Assembly: GCF_009389715.1 (NCBI RefSeq) | Contig: NC_052404.1 | Coordinates: forward strand, 9,990,480 to 10,054,479 | DNA: 64,000 bases | Source: Phoenix dactylifera | Lineage: Eukaryota > Streptophyta > Magnoliopsida > Arecales > Arecaceae | Reading direction: 5' to 3' | In this document: positions 1-12,919 of the stretch, piece after piece | Position numbering within the stretch: the stretch's first letter is position 1 | Layout of the letters: each line of letters starts with the position of its first letter | Program-made: the position numbers and the translations under genes | The notes under the pieces: model-generated | Seen by the model: only the letters and a program-made list of their open reading frames with translations | The model's database searches: none | Told to the model about the DNA's origin: nothing

Positions 1-604
1 AGACAACCATCTATCTTTTTTTTATGGATTTAAAAGGGAAAAGAAAGAGGGATGTCAACCGGCTTTATTTCCCTGTTTTTGGGAAAATTTTTTTGTGCGG
101 CACAGTGGTGCGTTGGCTCAGTGGAGCGGCTCTTCGGAGAGTTGTATTGGCACTTCGGTGTAACCATGCCACTGGGTGATGTGGCCGTAGTCATGCGGTT
201 GAGTTATTTTGAGTCTCGGATCGGGTTTACGGATTGTCGTGTGGATTTTGGATTCATGAGTTTTAGCTGCTTTTTATATGCATCATGACATGTTATATGA
301 TGACTTTATTGCATGATGTTGCCTACTGAGCTGTTAGCTCACTCCTACCATTTACATTTTTGCAGGTGATGATATATGATTATGGGGATTACGGGATAGA
401 GTGATCATGATGTAATTAGCTAGTGGATATTGACTTTCTCTTTTGACTTATGTATATATGGACATTTGATATGAAAACTGGAAGTTATCTTTAATTAGTT
501 ATTGATGGTTGATTAGATTTATCTGCCTTGCGTGCCTGCGGGGTCCGCCCTGCAGGTGCGCGGCGTCTGCTCGCGCCCCGAGCCCCCGGGTTCGGGGCAT
601 GACA
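1..604 (+). repeat. 5' LTR of the Tekay-like element (partial in window)
   Basis: Bases 1 to about 96 match part of the 3' LTR near 5967-6062. Bases 97-604 match the 3' end of that LTR (about 7378-7885) with about five transitions. The two LTR copies therefore differ in length as well as being cut here by the window edge. The LTR ends at TGACA and is followed after a short gap by the primer-binding site. Confidence 0.9.
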
Positions 605-611
605 GATTTAT

Positions 612-623
612 TGGTATCAGAGC
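612..623 (+). other. Primer-binding site, initiator tRNA-Met type
   Basis: TGGTATCAGAGC lies a few bases inside the 5' LTR end. It is the standard plant retrotransposon primer site complementary to the 3' end of initiator methionine tRNA. Its position supports the LTR boundary at 604. Confidence 0.85.
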
Positions 624-713
624 ATAGGTTAAAGATCACTAGGGACATTAAAACAAAATCATAATAAATATAATAATAAATAATAATAAATAATAATAAT
701 TAAAAAAAAAAAA

Positions 714-915
714 CTTAGGAATATAGGGACACATGTGAAGAAATGAGAGTGGGGTAGAAAATCTTATGGGTCGGTGAATCTAACACTAATGACGTGTTAT
801 TTAAAAAAAAAAAAAGAAAAAAGAAAAGAAAGGGAATATAGGGACACATGTGAAGAAATGATAGTGGAGTAGAAAATTTTACAGTGGATGGATCTAACCC
901 TGATGTTGTGTTATT
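714..915 (+). repeat. Imperfect direct duplication in the element leader
   Basis: Two copies of a segment of roughly 85-90 bp occur at about 718-803 and 836-915. Both start with GGAATATAGGGACACATGTG and end near GTGTTATTT, and an A-rich linker separates them. They lie between the primer-binding site and the gag start, in untranslated leader. Confidence 0.75.
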
Positions 916-930
916 TGTGTATGTATCAGC

Positions 931-3900
931 ATGCCGCCCCGCCGTGCACGTGTGGCACCTCGCCGCCTGATCGAGACTATCGGGAGTGATCCAGCCACTT
1001 CTCATCCGACTGAGAGAGTCCAGGAGGATGAGGCTGATCAGACAGTACTGGATGGACCAGATCATGGCCAGGAGAGCAGGATGGGAGGTCCGACCCAGGT
1101 GATGGAGCTGATCAGAGAGGTTGTTGGGTTAGTCCGACAGCAGAGGGGACCACAGCAGCTATTTCCCTCTGCTAGTTCTTCAGATCAGGGGAGGAGTATA
1201 GCAGAGTTCAGGAAGTTAGCTCCTCCGGCCTTCAAGGAAACTACCGATCCCCAAGAGGCCGAATGGTGGATAGATGAGATGGAGAAGGCCTTCAGGGCCA
1301 TGGGTTGTACTGAGGAGGAGAAGATCAGATTTGCCACATATATGCTTCAGGACCGGGCTCATCATTGGTGGGAGTCTGTAGAGAGGACCATGATGCAGGA
1401 TGCAGGATCTGTGACCTGGCCGGGATTCCGCATGGCCTTCTACTCCAAGTATTTCCCTTCCAGTCGTATCAGGGAGCTGGAGAGGGAGTTTCTGAGCCTC
1501 TCTCAGGGGAGTATGACTGTGGAGGACTATGAGGCTGAGTTTGATCGGTTGTCCCGCTTTGCACCATCTCTTGTCCAAGACCCTAAATCTAGGATGAGTA
1601 GATTTGAGGAAGGACTGAGGCCTCGCCTGCGTCAGGGTTTAGCTGCTGTTCACTCGACTGATTATGATGATCTAGTTGACAGAGCTAAAAATATGGAGAT
1701 CATCTGGAAGGAGACACAGGATGCTCAGAAAGGGAAGTCGAAGAGGACCAGGGACTTTGATTCTGACGGTGAGCGGCATCTGCGCCGACCTATGCAGTTT
1801 CGTCCAGGAGCAGGGCAGCGAGTTCCATATGGGAGGACTGCACCGGATCGCAGGGGGATATCAGGAGTGTGCTTCAGGTGTGGCCAGACTGGACATAGAG
1901 CTGTTGAGTGTCGTCAGACACGACCTGGTATTGGAGCATGTTTCAGGTGTGGTCAGCAGGGCCACCGGATAGCTGAGTGCCCTCAGACTCAGACTTTTTC
2001 TGGAGTTTGTTTCGGGTGTGGTCAGCCGGGTCACAGGATTTCCAGTTGTCCTCGTACTAGATCCGCGCAGAGGCCACCGACGTCTATAGCTCCTCAACGA
2101 CAGACTTCCTTCACTCCAGTACAGGCTACCCAGTCAGCTGTCCCCAGGCAGCAAAGGGGAGGAGGATCTCGTACCCAGGGACGAGTTTATGCACTGACCC
2201 AGCAGGATGCTCAGGCATCCAACACTGTAGTGACAGGTACACTGTTAGTATCTTCCACTTATGCTTATGTGTTATTTGATTCTGGTGCTACGCATTCTTT
2301 TATCTCATCTTCATATGTGCATAAGTGCGATTTACACTACTCTTCCTTAGAGAGGGAATTATGTATTAGTACTCCAGCTGGGGTTACGATGACAGTTAGT
2401 CAGATCTGCATTTCCTGTCCAGTACTAGTTGAGGATAGAGATTTGAGAGCTAATTTGATTGTTATGAATTTACGTGACTTTGATGTAATCCTGGGTATGG
2501 ATTGGTTGGCTGCATACCACGCTACCATAGACTGTTTTCTGAAGAGGGTGACTTTCCGGATCTCGGGTACTGATGAGTTCAGTTTTATGGGTGATGACTG
2601 GGGTGTCTCTTCTCAGGTAGTGTCTGCTATGCAGGGCATAAGATCTCTTAGAAAGGAGTTTCCCATCTTTATGGCCGCAATTGCAGATTCTGAGCAGTCT
2701 GAACAGAGAATTGAGGATATACCAGTAGTCAGTGAGTACCCTGATGTCTTTCCTGATGATCTGCCTGGCTTACCTCCTGATAGAGATGTCGAGTTTGCTA
2801 TTGATATAATCCCTGGTACTGCACCTTTGTCTAAAGCTCCTTATAGAATGGCCCCTGCTGAACTAAAGGAGCTGAAGGACCAATTACAGGAGCTATTGGA
2901 TCTAGGTTTCATTCGACCTAGTGTCTCTCCTTGGGGTGCTCCAGTATTATTTGTCAGAAAGAAAGATGGTAGCATGAGACTGTGTATTGATTACCGGGAA
3001 ATTAATAAAGTGACTATTAAGAATAGGTACCCTCTACCCCGGATTGATGATTTATTTGACCAGCTTCAGGGTGCTCAGGTATTTTCCAAGATTGATCTTC
3101 GATCTGGATATCATCAGCTGAGGATAAAAGAGTCTGACATAGCCAAGACTGCCTTCCGTACCAGGTATGGACACTATGAGTTCCTTGTGATGCCTTTTGG
3201 TTTGACTAATGCACCAGCAGCGTTTATGGACATGATGAACAGAGTATTTAAGCCTTTTCTGGATAAATTTGTCATAATATTTATTGATGATATTCTGATA
3301 TATTCAAGGAGTCAGGCAGAGCATGAGCATCACTTGAAGATTGTTTTGGAGACTCTGAGGCAGAATCAGTTGTATGGTAAATTAAAGAAATGTGAATTTT
3401 GGTTGGACAGGGTGATGTTTTTGGGGCATGTTATCTCTAAGGATGGAATTATGGTTGACCCAAAGAAGATTGAAGCTGTGGTTGACTGGAGCAGACCGAG
3501 TAATGTGTCTGAGATTCGCAGCTTCCTTGGACTAGCCGGTTATTACAGAAGGTTTGTGGAGGGCTTCTCTAGTATTGCTGGACCCCTCACTCGACTCACT
3601 CGCAAAGGAGTAAAGTTTGAATGGTCGGATCAGTATGAGAAAAGTTTCAAGGAATTGAAACACCGTCTAGTATCAGCACCTATTCTGACCCTACCAGTTA
3701 CCGGTACTGATTTTACCATTTACAGTGATGCTTCCAAGAAGGGTTTGGGTTGTGTGTTAATGCAAAATGGGAAGGTTATTGCTTATGCCTCCCGACAGCT
3801 TAAGCCCTATGAAGAGAATTATCCCACTCATGATCTTGAGCTTGCAGCTGTGGTTTTTGCCTTAAAGATCTGGAGACATTATCTGTATGGAGAGACATGC

Positions 3901-5617
3901 CAGGTATTCACTGATCATAAAAGTTTGAAGTATCTTTTCACTCAGAAGGAGCTGAACATGAGACAGAGAAGGTGGCTGGAATTACTGAAGGATTATGATT
4001 TATCTATACATTATCACCCTGGGAAGGCAAATGTGGTAGCAGATGCTCTAAGTAGAAAATCTTCAGAAAATGTTGCAGCCTTGATTACTACTCAGAGAAA
4101 TATCCTGGAGGATCTGAGAAGGGCAGAAATAGAGGTATATCTGCAGGATGCTACCTTGAAGTTGGCAAACTTGCGAGTCCAGCCTATACTCATTGACAGA
4201 ATTAAGGCAGCGCAAGTGGATGACTCTCGGCTCCAGAAGATCAAGAAAGATGTTGAGTCTAGATCTCAGCCTGATTTTCATATACATGAGGATGGCTCAT
4301 TGAGGTTCATTGACAGAGTTTGTGTTCCAGATGATCCTAGTCTGAAGAAGGAAATTATGGAGGAGGCTCACAGTACGGGATATACAGTGCATCCTGGTAG
4401 TACAAAAATGTATAGAGATCTGAAAGTTGTGTTCTGGTGGAACAATATGAAGAGAGAGATTGCCCAATTTGTATCTCAATGCTTAACTTGTCAGCAAGTT
4501 AAGATTGAGCATCAGAGACCAGCTGGTATGCTTCAGCCCCTGCCGATCCCAGAGTGGAAGTGGGAGCATATTACTATGGATTTTGTGTCAGGGTTACCTC
4601 GTACCCTCAGAGGTAATGATTCAGTCTGGGTGATTGTAGACAGATTGACCAAATCAGCACATTTTCTAGCATTTAAGACTGGGATGACACTAGAGAGATT
4701 TGCAGAGTTGTACATTGAGCAGATCGTGCGGCTGCATGAAGTTCCAGTATCTATATGTCTGACAGAGACTTCCGATTTGTGGCTCATTTCTGGGGCAGTT
4801 TGCACAAAGCTTTGGGGACCACTCTTAGCTTCAGTACAGCTTTTCATCCACAGACAGATGGGCAGTCCGAGAGGACCATTCAGATTCTGGAGGATATGCT
4901 GAGAGCCTGTTCTATTGACATGAGGGGTTCTTGGGATCATCATTTGCCGTTGGTAGAGTTTGCTTATAACAATAGCTACCAGGCAAGTATTTAGATGGCT
5001 CCTTATGAGGTGTTGTATAGTAGGAAGTGTAGATCACCTATCTGTTGGGATGATGTGGGGGAGAGGAAAATTCTGGGTCCAGAGATTATTCAGCAGACAG
5101 TGGAGAAGGTTCAGCTGATCAGAGAACGACTTCGGGCAGCTCAGAGCAGACAGAAGAGTTATGCTGATATCAGGAGGCAGGATCTGGAATTCCAAATCGG
5201 AGATCATGTTTTTCTCAGAGTGTCCCCTTCTAAAGGGGTAATGCGATTTGGAGTTCGGGTAAGCTCAGCCCGAGATATGTGGGACCATTCGAGATTCTCG
5301 AGAGAGTTGGAGCTGTTGCTTATAAGCTGGCACTTCCACCTGCTTTATCGGGGGTTCATTCTGTTTTTCATGTCTCTATGTTGAGGAGGTATATTGCTGA
5401 TCCCAGTCATGTGATTGAAGTGGCACCGTTGCAGCTCCGCGCAGATCTTTCTTATGTTGAGCAGCCTATCCGTATAGTGGATAGGAAGGACCAAGTTTTG
5501 AGGAAGCGCACGATTCCTTATGTAAAGGTGCAGTGGAGCAATCACAGTGAGAGAGAAGCTACTTGGGAGCTGGAGGAGGAGATGAGAGAGAAGTTTCCTG
5601 CCCTGTTTTCGGATTGA
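931..5617 (+). pseudogene. gag-pol region of the Tekay-like element (fossil, broken)
   Basis: Reading starts at an ATG at 931. The gag part is followed by three tandem CCHC zinc knuckles at about 1867-2054 (pattern CFRCGQxGHRxxEC). A protease active-site motif (FDSGATHSF) lies near 2270. Reverse transcriptase covers about 2840-3330, with [10 protein letters not shown] near 3283. RNase H with [10 protein letters not shown] starts near 3718. The integrase HHCC and core region begin near 4365, and a chromodomain-like tail (KVQWSNHSEREATWE) lies at about 5430-5617. Gag and pol share one frame at the start, as is common in this lineage. The later pol part is not intact, with about three breaks, so I treat the region as a fossil. 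The CTD motif separates it from non-chromovirus gypsy lineages. Confidence 0.92.
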
Positions 5618-5664
5618 GGTATGTTTTAATTTCGAGGACGAAATTTCTTTTTAGTTGGTTAGAG

Positions 5665-5798
5665 TGTGAAGATCCGAACTGAAGTCGGCAAGGAGTGCCG
5701 ACTTCAGTTGGTTCATCGTGGTCGTCCCCACGACGACCACGCCGGCCGAACGGCCAGCGGGATCTCCGCACACCCCCCCCTCTTCCCTCTTCCCCTCT

Positions 5799-5829
<31 letters not shown>

Positions 5830-7885
5830 CCCTTTCTCTCTTCTCTGAGAACCCCAATCCTTTCCCATTTCATTTTTTTTTCCTCCTCATTTTTCCCTCT
5901 TCTAGAGACGGTCGCCGGAGCCGCCAACGCCGCCGGAGATCCATCGTCGACGACCGGAGGTGAGGAAGACAACCATCTATCTTTTTTTTATGGATTTAAA
6001 AGGGAAAAGAAAGAGGGATGTCAACCGGCTTTATTTCCCTGTTTTTGGGAAATTTTTTTTTGTGGGATTCGGCCGGCCGATGGTGGCCGGCCGGGGTCAA
6101 TCCGGCCGAAATGGGTTCGGCCGGAGGTGGGTGAACGGGGGCCGGGCTTCCAGCCCCGGTCTCCCTCTCTTTCCTCCCTTTTCTTCCTCTCTCTCTCTCT
6201 CTCCTTCTTCTCTTCTTCTTCCCGTCCGGCGCCGCCCGTGAAGGTGGGATGGCCGACGGCGGCTGGCCGAGCGCCGCCGCCGAGGGCCACGGTCGGCCGC
6301 CGAGGGCCGACCGGGGCTACCAGCCACCCCCCCTCTTCCTTTCTTCTTCTTCTCTCCTTCTTCTTCCTCTTCTCCTTCTTCTTCTTCTTCTTCTTCTTCC
6401 GGCTGGGTGCTTTCCTTGCATCGTTTTCCGTGCCCTATTGGTGTCTCAAACCACACAAATGAACTTTGGGTGTTTCCCTTGCATCAATTTCCGTGCTCTG
6501 TTGGTGTCACAAACCAGACGCAAATGAACTTTGATTTGATTGAACCATCTTCTGACTGTGGATTTGGTCTAGACTTGGGTTGGTCTAATTTGAGTGTAAT
6601 CTGGTTTGTTAAGCTTGATCTAATCTGGGCTGATCAGAGCTGGTTTGGTGTGGGCCAGTTTGATCTAGATCTGTAATGTGGTTTGGTTCAATTGGGCCTA
6701 ATATGTGTTGGGCTGAGTTGAACCTAATTGGATCTGTGGGCTGGGTTGGTTTGGGCCCGAAATCTGATTTGGACCTGATACCTGGTTTGGTTCAATTGGG
6801 CCTAATCTGTTTTGGGCCACAATTAACTTGGGTTTAAAGGATTCTGATTTTAGGGTATATGTTTGATTTTGGGGGCCCATTCTTGGATTTATGAGCTTAG
6901 GAGTTTAAGGATTGAAATTAGTTTAAATTATGTTTCTTAATTAATTAAATAATTAATATTTATGTTTAATCAGGGGTTCGTGATATCTGTGGCAGGGATT
7001 TTTAAGCGAGCCCAGGTAGGTGACCTATTGCTTTAAAGTAGAATTTTAACATGTATCTTGCATATGTTGATGTTATGTTTTATTATTGGCATTATGTGTT
7101 AGATTTAAAATTAAATATTTAAATTTCATAAATTGTTATATGCTTTACTGATGGGAGTATGATTATGACTTTAATTTGGAAAGTTGATTTATTGATTTTT
7201 AAAATCCGCGTGACTATAGTCTAGGCCCCGCCAATGGGATGATACGTTGGCCTTGTCGACTTGTACTGAGGAACTAGTTCCGACACCGCGACCACCGGTG
7301 ATAGAATAGTGGCGGCACAGGGGTGCGTTTTGCTCTTCGGAGCGGCTCGGTGGAGCGTGAGTTTGGCACCAGGGGGTGCGGCACAGTGGTGCATTGACTC
7401 AGTGGAGCGGCTCTTCGGAGAGTTGTATTGGCACTTCGGTGTAACCATGCCACTGGGTGATGTGGCCGTAGTCATGCGGTTGAGTTATTTTGAGTCTCGG
7501 ATCGGATTTACGGATTGTCGTGTGGATTTTGGATTCATGAGTTTTAGCTGCTTTTTATATGCATCATGACATGTTATATGATGACTTTATTGCATGATGT
7601 TGCCTACTGAGCTGTTAGCTCACTCCTACCATTTACATTTTTGCAGGTGATGATATATGATTATGGGGATTACGGGATAGAGTGATCATGATGTAATTAG
7701 CTAGTGGATATTGACTTTCTCTTTTGACTTATGTATATATGGACATTTGATATGAAAACTGGAAGTTATCTTTAATTAGTTATTGATGGTTGATTAGATT
7801 TATCTGCCTTGCGTGCCTGCGGGGTCCGCCCTGCAGGTGCGCGGCGTCTGCTCGCGCCCCGGGCCCCCGGGTTCGGGGCGTGACA
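5665..7885 (+). repeat. 3' LTR of the Tekay-like element
   Basis: About 2,221 bp from TGTGAAGATCC to GGGGCGTGACA. It includes a CT microsatellite near 5805-5835, GC-rich stretches with GCCGGCCG-type words at about 6060-6330, and a tract rich in GGGCCTAAT and TTGGTTTG words at about 6530-6840. The 3' part matches bases 97-604. The stretch just upstream contains a TTCGAGGACGAAATTTC motif, usual before the polypurine tract of plant gypsy elements. The start could instead be two bases later, at the next TG. Confidence 0.88.
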
Positions 7886-8377
7886 TCAACTGTCTTCTAT
7901 TTGATGTGCAAAAGAATATTAGTATGTAGTGCCTAGAATTTTGATAAAGCTTTACACTATTTAATATCTGCTATGGAAGAACATGTTGCTGTCTAACCTG
8001 TTTGTTCTAATGGTGAACACATTTTTGTGTGCTTATGTCTTTGTATTGTACAGATGTGCTTGAATGAGAGGTTTTTGGTATATTCAAGTTTCATGCACTT
8101 TGGGATACTTAGAAAGTTGGTACTCACGATGTCTTTATTCATTTATTTTAAGTAGGACTCTATTTAATTAGAGTTAATGACATAATTAGGATGAATCTGA
8201 AAAGGTCTGAACTGCAGATAAGCATTCTTAAACATTCATTTTTCTGTATCTCAAAGTGCTAAAAAAATGAACGGTCAATATCCAACTTCTTTATACAGAG
8301 TGTTCGTAGTTTAAATACTTTGTGTATCTTTTCCCTTAACATTAGTTTTTTAACTAATAGGTGAAAGGTTCTCGTAA

Positions 8378-8557
<180 letters not shown>

Positions 8558-9828
8558 TAGTACCACATTTTTTGAGAAGATAAGATTTTATGCAGTTCTT
8601 TTTTATTTTTATTTTTTTTTACTTTTCTAATGTAAATTTACTGCCTTCTGAACTAGTATATTGATGGACTCTGAGCAGGGGTTTGCACAAGCCATTCTCG
8701 GTGGACTTATTAAGTGTGAACCCTGGCCAAACATTTCAGAAAGTGCCAAGGATCTGGTCCGGCGTAGTTGGAGCCTGCCCAAAACTTGGGCCAACTGCAA
8801 AACAAGTGCCTGTACCATGAATTGCCATCAATAAGCATGCTGCCTAATGAAGCTGTTTGCTAGCATTCTGGAGCACATCTATAATTTGGATTGCCAATAT
8901 ATGTTCCTCTTGGAGATGTTGTCAAGCCAACTTAAGCAGTTTCCGATGATGAATAGATTCAAAAGGAGAGCTATTAGGGTTGGTGAAGTTTCAACTTCTG
9001 GGTCCTATAATATTAGTTCTTTTCTTCTCCCTGCTGTTCTTCTTGTTCCTACACCTGTTGTGTAAACATCTATATATTTGGTGTCAATGATTTTTGCTGA
9101 AGGTTCAAGAAGTTGAAGACATAAAAGAAATGTTTAAGATAATTGACACAGATAATTATGGCATTGTTTCTTGTGATGAACTAAAAACTGGCCTTGCAAA
9201 ATCCAAGTCCGAGCTTGCGGAGTCTGAAGTGCAGATGCTGCTTGAAGCTGTAAGTTTACGTCTACCTATACATGTATTACGTCAATCTTTAACAGTTTAA
9301 CCTATACCCTGTATCTGTTGGTTGGATTCTAAACCTGCTAATATAAAATATTAAAAGATGTGCAGCAACAGGATGTTTGTTTGAAAATTATGCATCTTAA
9401 GGCTCCCAAAATATTTAAAATACGTATCCTTCTATGTAACTCTATTTGGAAAAAACAGATAAAATGACAAATGACATAGATGTGTTGACCACCTTTCCAA
9501 CAAGCTGATAATGGTAACTTATTATCTTTGATATGATGAAATATAGTTGTGAGCTTTTTTTCTTTTGAGAGTTTTTTGTGGGAGGGGGATTCGTAACAAC
9601 TTATAAGAGTAGTTTCTTGGTACCATAAATGGCACTAAAAGAAAATAATATCACTAAAAGAAATTTAAATATCAAAATGGATATGTTAAATTTCTCTGTG
9701 TTTCAAATACGCACTTTTTTCTTTGAAACCTTAAACGACTTCCATCAGACTAACATGTTCTCTCTCTCTCTCTTTTTTTAGCGGCAGCATGGACAGCTTT
9801 CTTCTCTTTGGTTCTTCCTTTTGTGTAG

Positions 9829-10240
9829 CATAAGAAGATTAGCGCTTTAAAGGAGATCTTTGGGTATATGTGCGCATCAAGCTCTTAAAAATCCTCAGAA
9901 AGTTCTTCATAACAACAAAAACTTAAATGACTTCCCAACAACATGGGACAAATTTCCTAGACCAACTTTTAGTATGGTGTCAGAAGATTAGTGCTTTAAG
10001 AGGAGATCTGTATGTGTTTGTGCACATCAAGCTTCCAAAAACTCACAAAGTGTTCTGCAATGTTGTTGATGTTGATTAATTCATACACCTGACACTGAGG
10101 CTAATCCATCCCATGTCCACTGCGCTAATATCTAGATCAAATGACATCAATGGTGATTACTACATATTACCTGATACTTAGATGAATCTATCCCATTCCC
10201 ACTAATGCTAATTTCTAGCTCAAATTGATACAGAAGTTAC
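9829..10240. repeat. Two pairs of degenerate direct repeats in a CDPK intron
   Basis: A segment with AGAAGATTAG, GAGATCT and CATCAAGCT at about 9833-9912 recurs at about 9981-10060. A second pair (CACCTGACACTGAGGCTAAT and TACCTGATACTTAGATGAAT, each followed by CCATCCCATGTCCACT-like sequence) sits at about 10087-10150 and 10170-10235. These look like old local duplications. No gene is visible here. Confidence 0.5.
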
Positions 10241-11228
10241 ACAACCATGTCTTGTATCTGCAGATACTCAAGATGAAACATGTACTGAAGATCATGCATC
10301 TACATGAATGCTAGTGTTTATGAATATAAATGCACAGTATGTACTGCATCAATGACTAGGATCTGCAAAACTTCCATGATAAACTACTCTGAAGAAGCAC
10401 CCGGGTAGGAAGGCAAAATGTCTATTCACACATTCTTTTTCCTTCTTTTTGGCAGGTGCACACTGAGCTATTGATGTTAAATGGGATGTAGAGCATGTAA
10501 AGCAGACATCATGAGAGAAAGTGAATTTTAGATAGAAAACATAGAAAAGAAGGGTTTCCCAAATGTTGTTTTGCAAAAATGTTAATCAACTATATAAGTT
10601 GAAAAAAATTATAGGCTCGATTTTCTTATTGTTAATGTTGGTGTAATTTAATGTAGACATTCTTCTTGGCTTTCAAATGTTTAGTCTTATTATTGAAATG
10701 AATTTCATGAAGCAAAAAATTTTAATTATTGCAATAGACTTAAAGCTGGTTAGAACATCCATTAAAACTTCATGCCATCATCTGTCAGAAAAGGGTAGGA
10801 ACATGTGATTCAAAAAAACATATTAAATTTTACGTTAGTAAAATTCATCTGATTATTTTTTTAAAGCATGTTAAAATTGCATCCTGGTCTTATATCCCTT
10901 GTTCAATTTTATTTCTGTTGTCACATAAATATTTTCTTTTTTTTTTAAAAAAGGCTTCCTACTATATTCTGCTTTGTGAATAAACAGTCTATGCTTCTTT
11001 CATTTTCTCATATCAGTTGATAAACAGGGCATACCTTGTAGTAGAGCAAAATCCTTTCCTTTGTTCTTGTGAAAGTTCAGAGACATGTAAATCTTTTTGT
11101 GACTGCTCCAATTAGGAACAGATCATCTTTTTGTACATTCTCTTCCTTAAATTAATAAAAATTGGGTGGCTTCCTTTTTAGCCTCCTTATCATCAAGAAT
11201 AATAATATTGTCAATGACCATCATTCAG

Positions 11229-11274
11229 TCTTCGGTTTACAGACATTTTGATTCAAATGTCTGTAAACCGAAGA
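11229..11274. repeat. Perfect 20-bp inverted repeat with 6-base loop
   Basis: The arm TCTTCGGTTTACAGACATTT at 11229-11248 is followed by TGATTC and by its exact reverse complement at 11255-11274. It lies in the space between EF-hand exons of the dead CDPK gene. No longer terminal repeat or target duplication was seen, so it is not obviously a MITE. Confidence 0.9.
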
Positions 11275-12881
11275 ATATATCCAGAAGAAATAACTGCTGG
11301 GAATGGATTAGCCAAGCATTGCCTTTATCATCGTTACCAGCCCTGGTCACCCTCCCAGCTTGTAGGCTGTTCCCTGGAGCATTTGGTGATTTGATACGTA
11401 AACCTTGAAGCTGAATGCCTTGTCTAGCTGCATACATTGGCAGAGATATCTGGATTTATATTTGGTTGCTGAGATGTAGTGGATTTGGATGTGGTTGCTG
11501 ATCTGATGTTCATATGACCAAAGGGAACCAGTTAGCTGATTAGGTCAATTTCTCCTTTTTATAGAAATTGTCCTCATATTCCTCCTTTTTTTTTCTTTCT
11601 TGCCAGATATTTATCTTCAACATTTTCTTGACTTGCCCGCAATTTTTGCGTAATTTATCCATGCCAAATGCATTGGACCTATATGACTAATTGATACATA
11701 ACTAGAATCCTCAACCAAACACCAAATTTTTTATCCTGATAACATTTGAAGTTGATTGAAGCATCGTTTGGAGAATTCTTTGCAGCATCTTGCTTATGAT
11801 CAGAAAAGATTTAGCAAGATTCATTTTGGGAAAAGATTCTTTGTTTTATTTGTTACTTTTTTGTCAGTAATGTGCTTAGATTTGGGTATATGCATCAATC
11901 TATATGCTGTTTGTACAGAATGTACAGACTTTCACCACCATCTCTTGCTCAGCAGAAAAAGCTGTAGGTTTTTACCAGAGATGTTTCCTTCAAACAGGTA
12001 GATAACAATGAAAAAGAAGTGCTTAATTAAGGAGAATCTGTTGCCGTTTCTCTTCATCTACAGTGGATGGCAAATGGTGAACATCTCGATAGGGCATTTC
12101 CTTACTTTGATAAAGATGGGAATGGCTACATTGAGCTAGAGGAGCTTCGAGAGGCTTGGTGGAAAATGGAGCTGCTGACAGCACAGATATCGCAATTAAT
12201 ATCTTCTTGCAAGCATTCACTGACAAGGTGAACCAAATCTCTATGCCGCTGAACAATATGTTCTTTCCCCTCATTTCTCAGGGTTATACTTCTTCAACTT
12301 TTTGCAGGATGGACGGATAAGCTGTGATGAGTTTGTAGATATGTTGAGAGCAGGAACTGATTGGAGAAGGGCTTTGTGACATTATTCAAGTGGAAATTCA
12401 AAGGTCTCAGTATCGAATTCATGAAAGATGGTTTTCTAAATACTGAAAGTGTTTGCTGATTACATGTTTCGTTCAAACCTTTCCACACGCACATATCTTT
12501 TACTCTTTTTTTTTCGATTATTTTGGTCAGGAGGGAGTCTTGCTTGATTGCTCCTGATTGACCTTTCCATATAATTTGTCTGTCTGCTGCCAGAATGTGT
12601 AGAGTGCCACTGCCTTGTATTCTTTCAATGTAAAGATTATGCTGCTTGACTAACCTTTCACTTTATGTTGAATGCAGAAATTCACAAATTTGGGTTTCTT
12701 GTGAGCTTCTGATACTTCTGTTGGTGATGGCTTTAGCTGCGTGTCTTGGTTGTGCATGGCCTGATTTGGTGAGGCATCTTCCATCACGTAACAGGACAAG
12801 AAAAAATTGATAGGAATCATCTGTAAGTTTCGGCAACCAGACACTCACAGCCACATGCTGGTCTCAATGGGTGCTGAAGCC

Positions 12882-12915
12882 TTCTTGTCTGGTTACATTC
12901 ACAACCAGACAAGAA
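12882..12915. repeat. Perfect 13-bp inverted repeat with 8-base loop
   Basis: TTCTTGTCTGGTT at 12882-12894 and AACCAGACAAGAA at 12903-12915 flank the loop ACATTCAC. It lies directly before a run of T that may be the poly(A) tail of the minus-strand LINE remnant, so it may mark the LINE target site. Confidence 0.8.
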
Positions 12916-12919
12916 TTCT

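Larger units (their letters stand above)
1..7885 (+). mobile_element. Ty3/gypsy chromovirus (Tekay-like) LTR retrotransposon, fossil
   Basis: The element runs from a 5' LTR cut by the window edge (1-604) to the end of a 3' LTR at 7885. Both LTRs end in a shared CG-rich tail and TGACA. A primer-binding site follows the 5' LTR. The interior carries gag, protease, reverse transcriptase, RNase H, integrase and a chromodomain-like tail, the order expected for Ty3/gypsy. LTRs above 2 kb and the chromodomain-type C terminus point to the Tekay/Del lineage. Over the roughly 508 bp aligned at the LTR 3' ends I count about five differences, all transitions, so the insertion looks recent, probably under a few million years. 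The coding region is broken, with about three breaks in the later part of pol. The five bases after the 3' LTR are TCAAC; the matching left target duplication lies outside the window. It lies just upstream of the dead CDPK exons and probably entered an intron or flank of that gene. Confidence 0.93.

Noticed and set aside
5651-6527. Many overlapping open frames in both strands
   Set aside because: They come from CT/GA and GC-rich repeats of the Tekay LTR.
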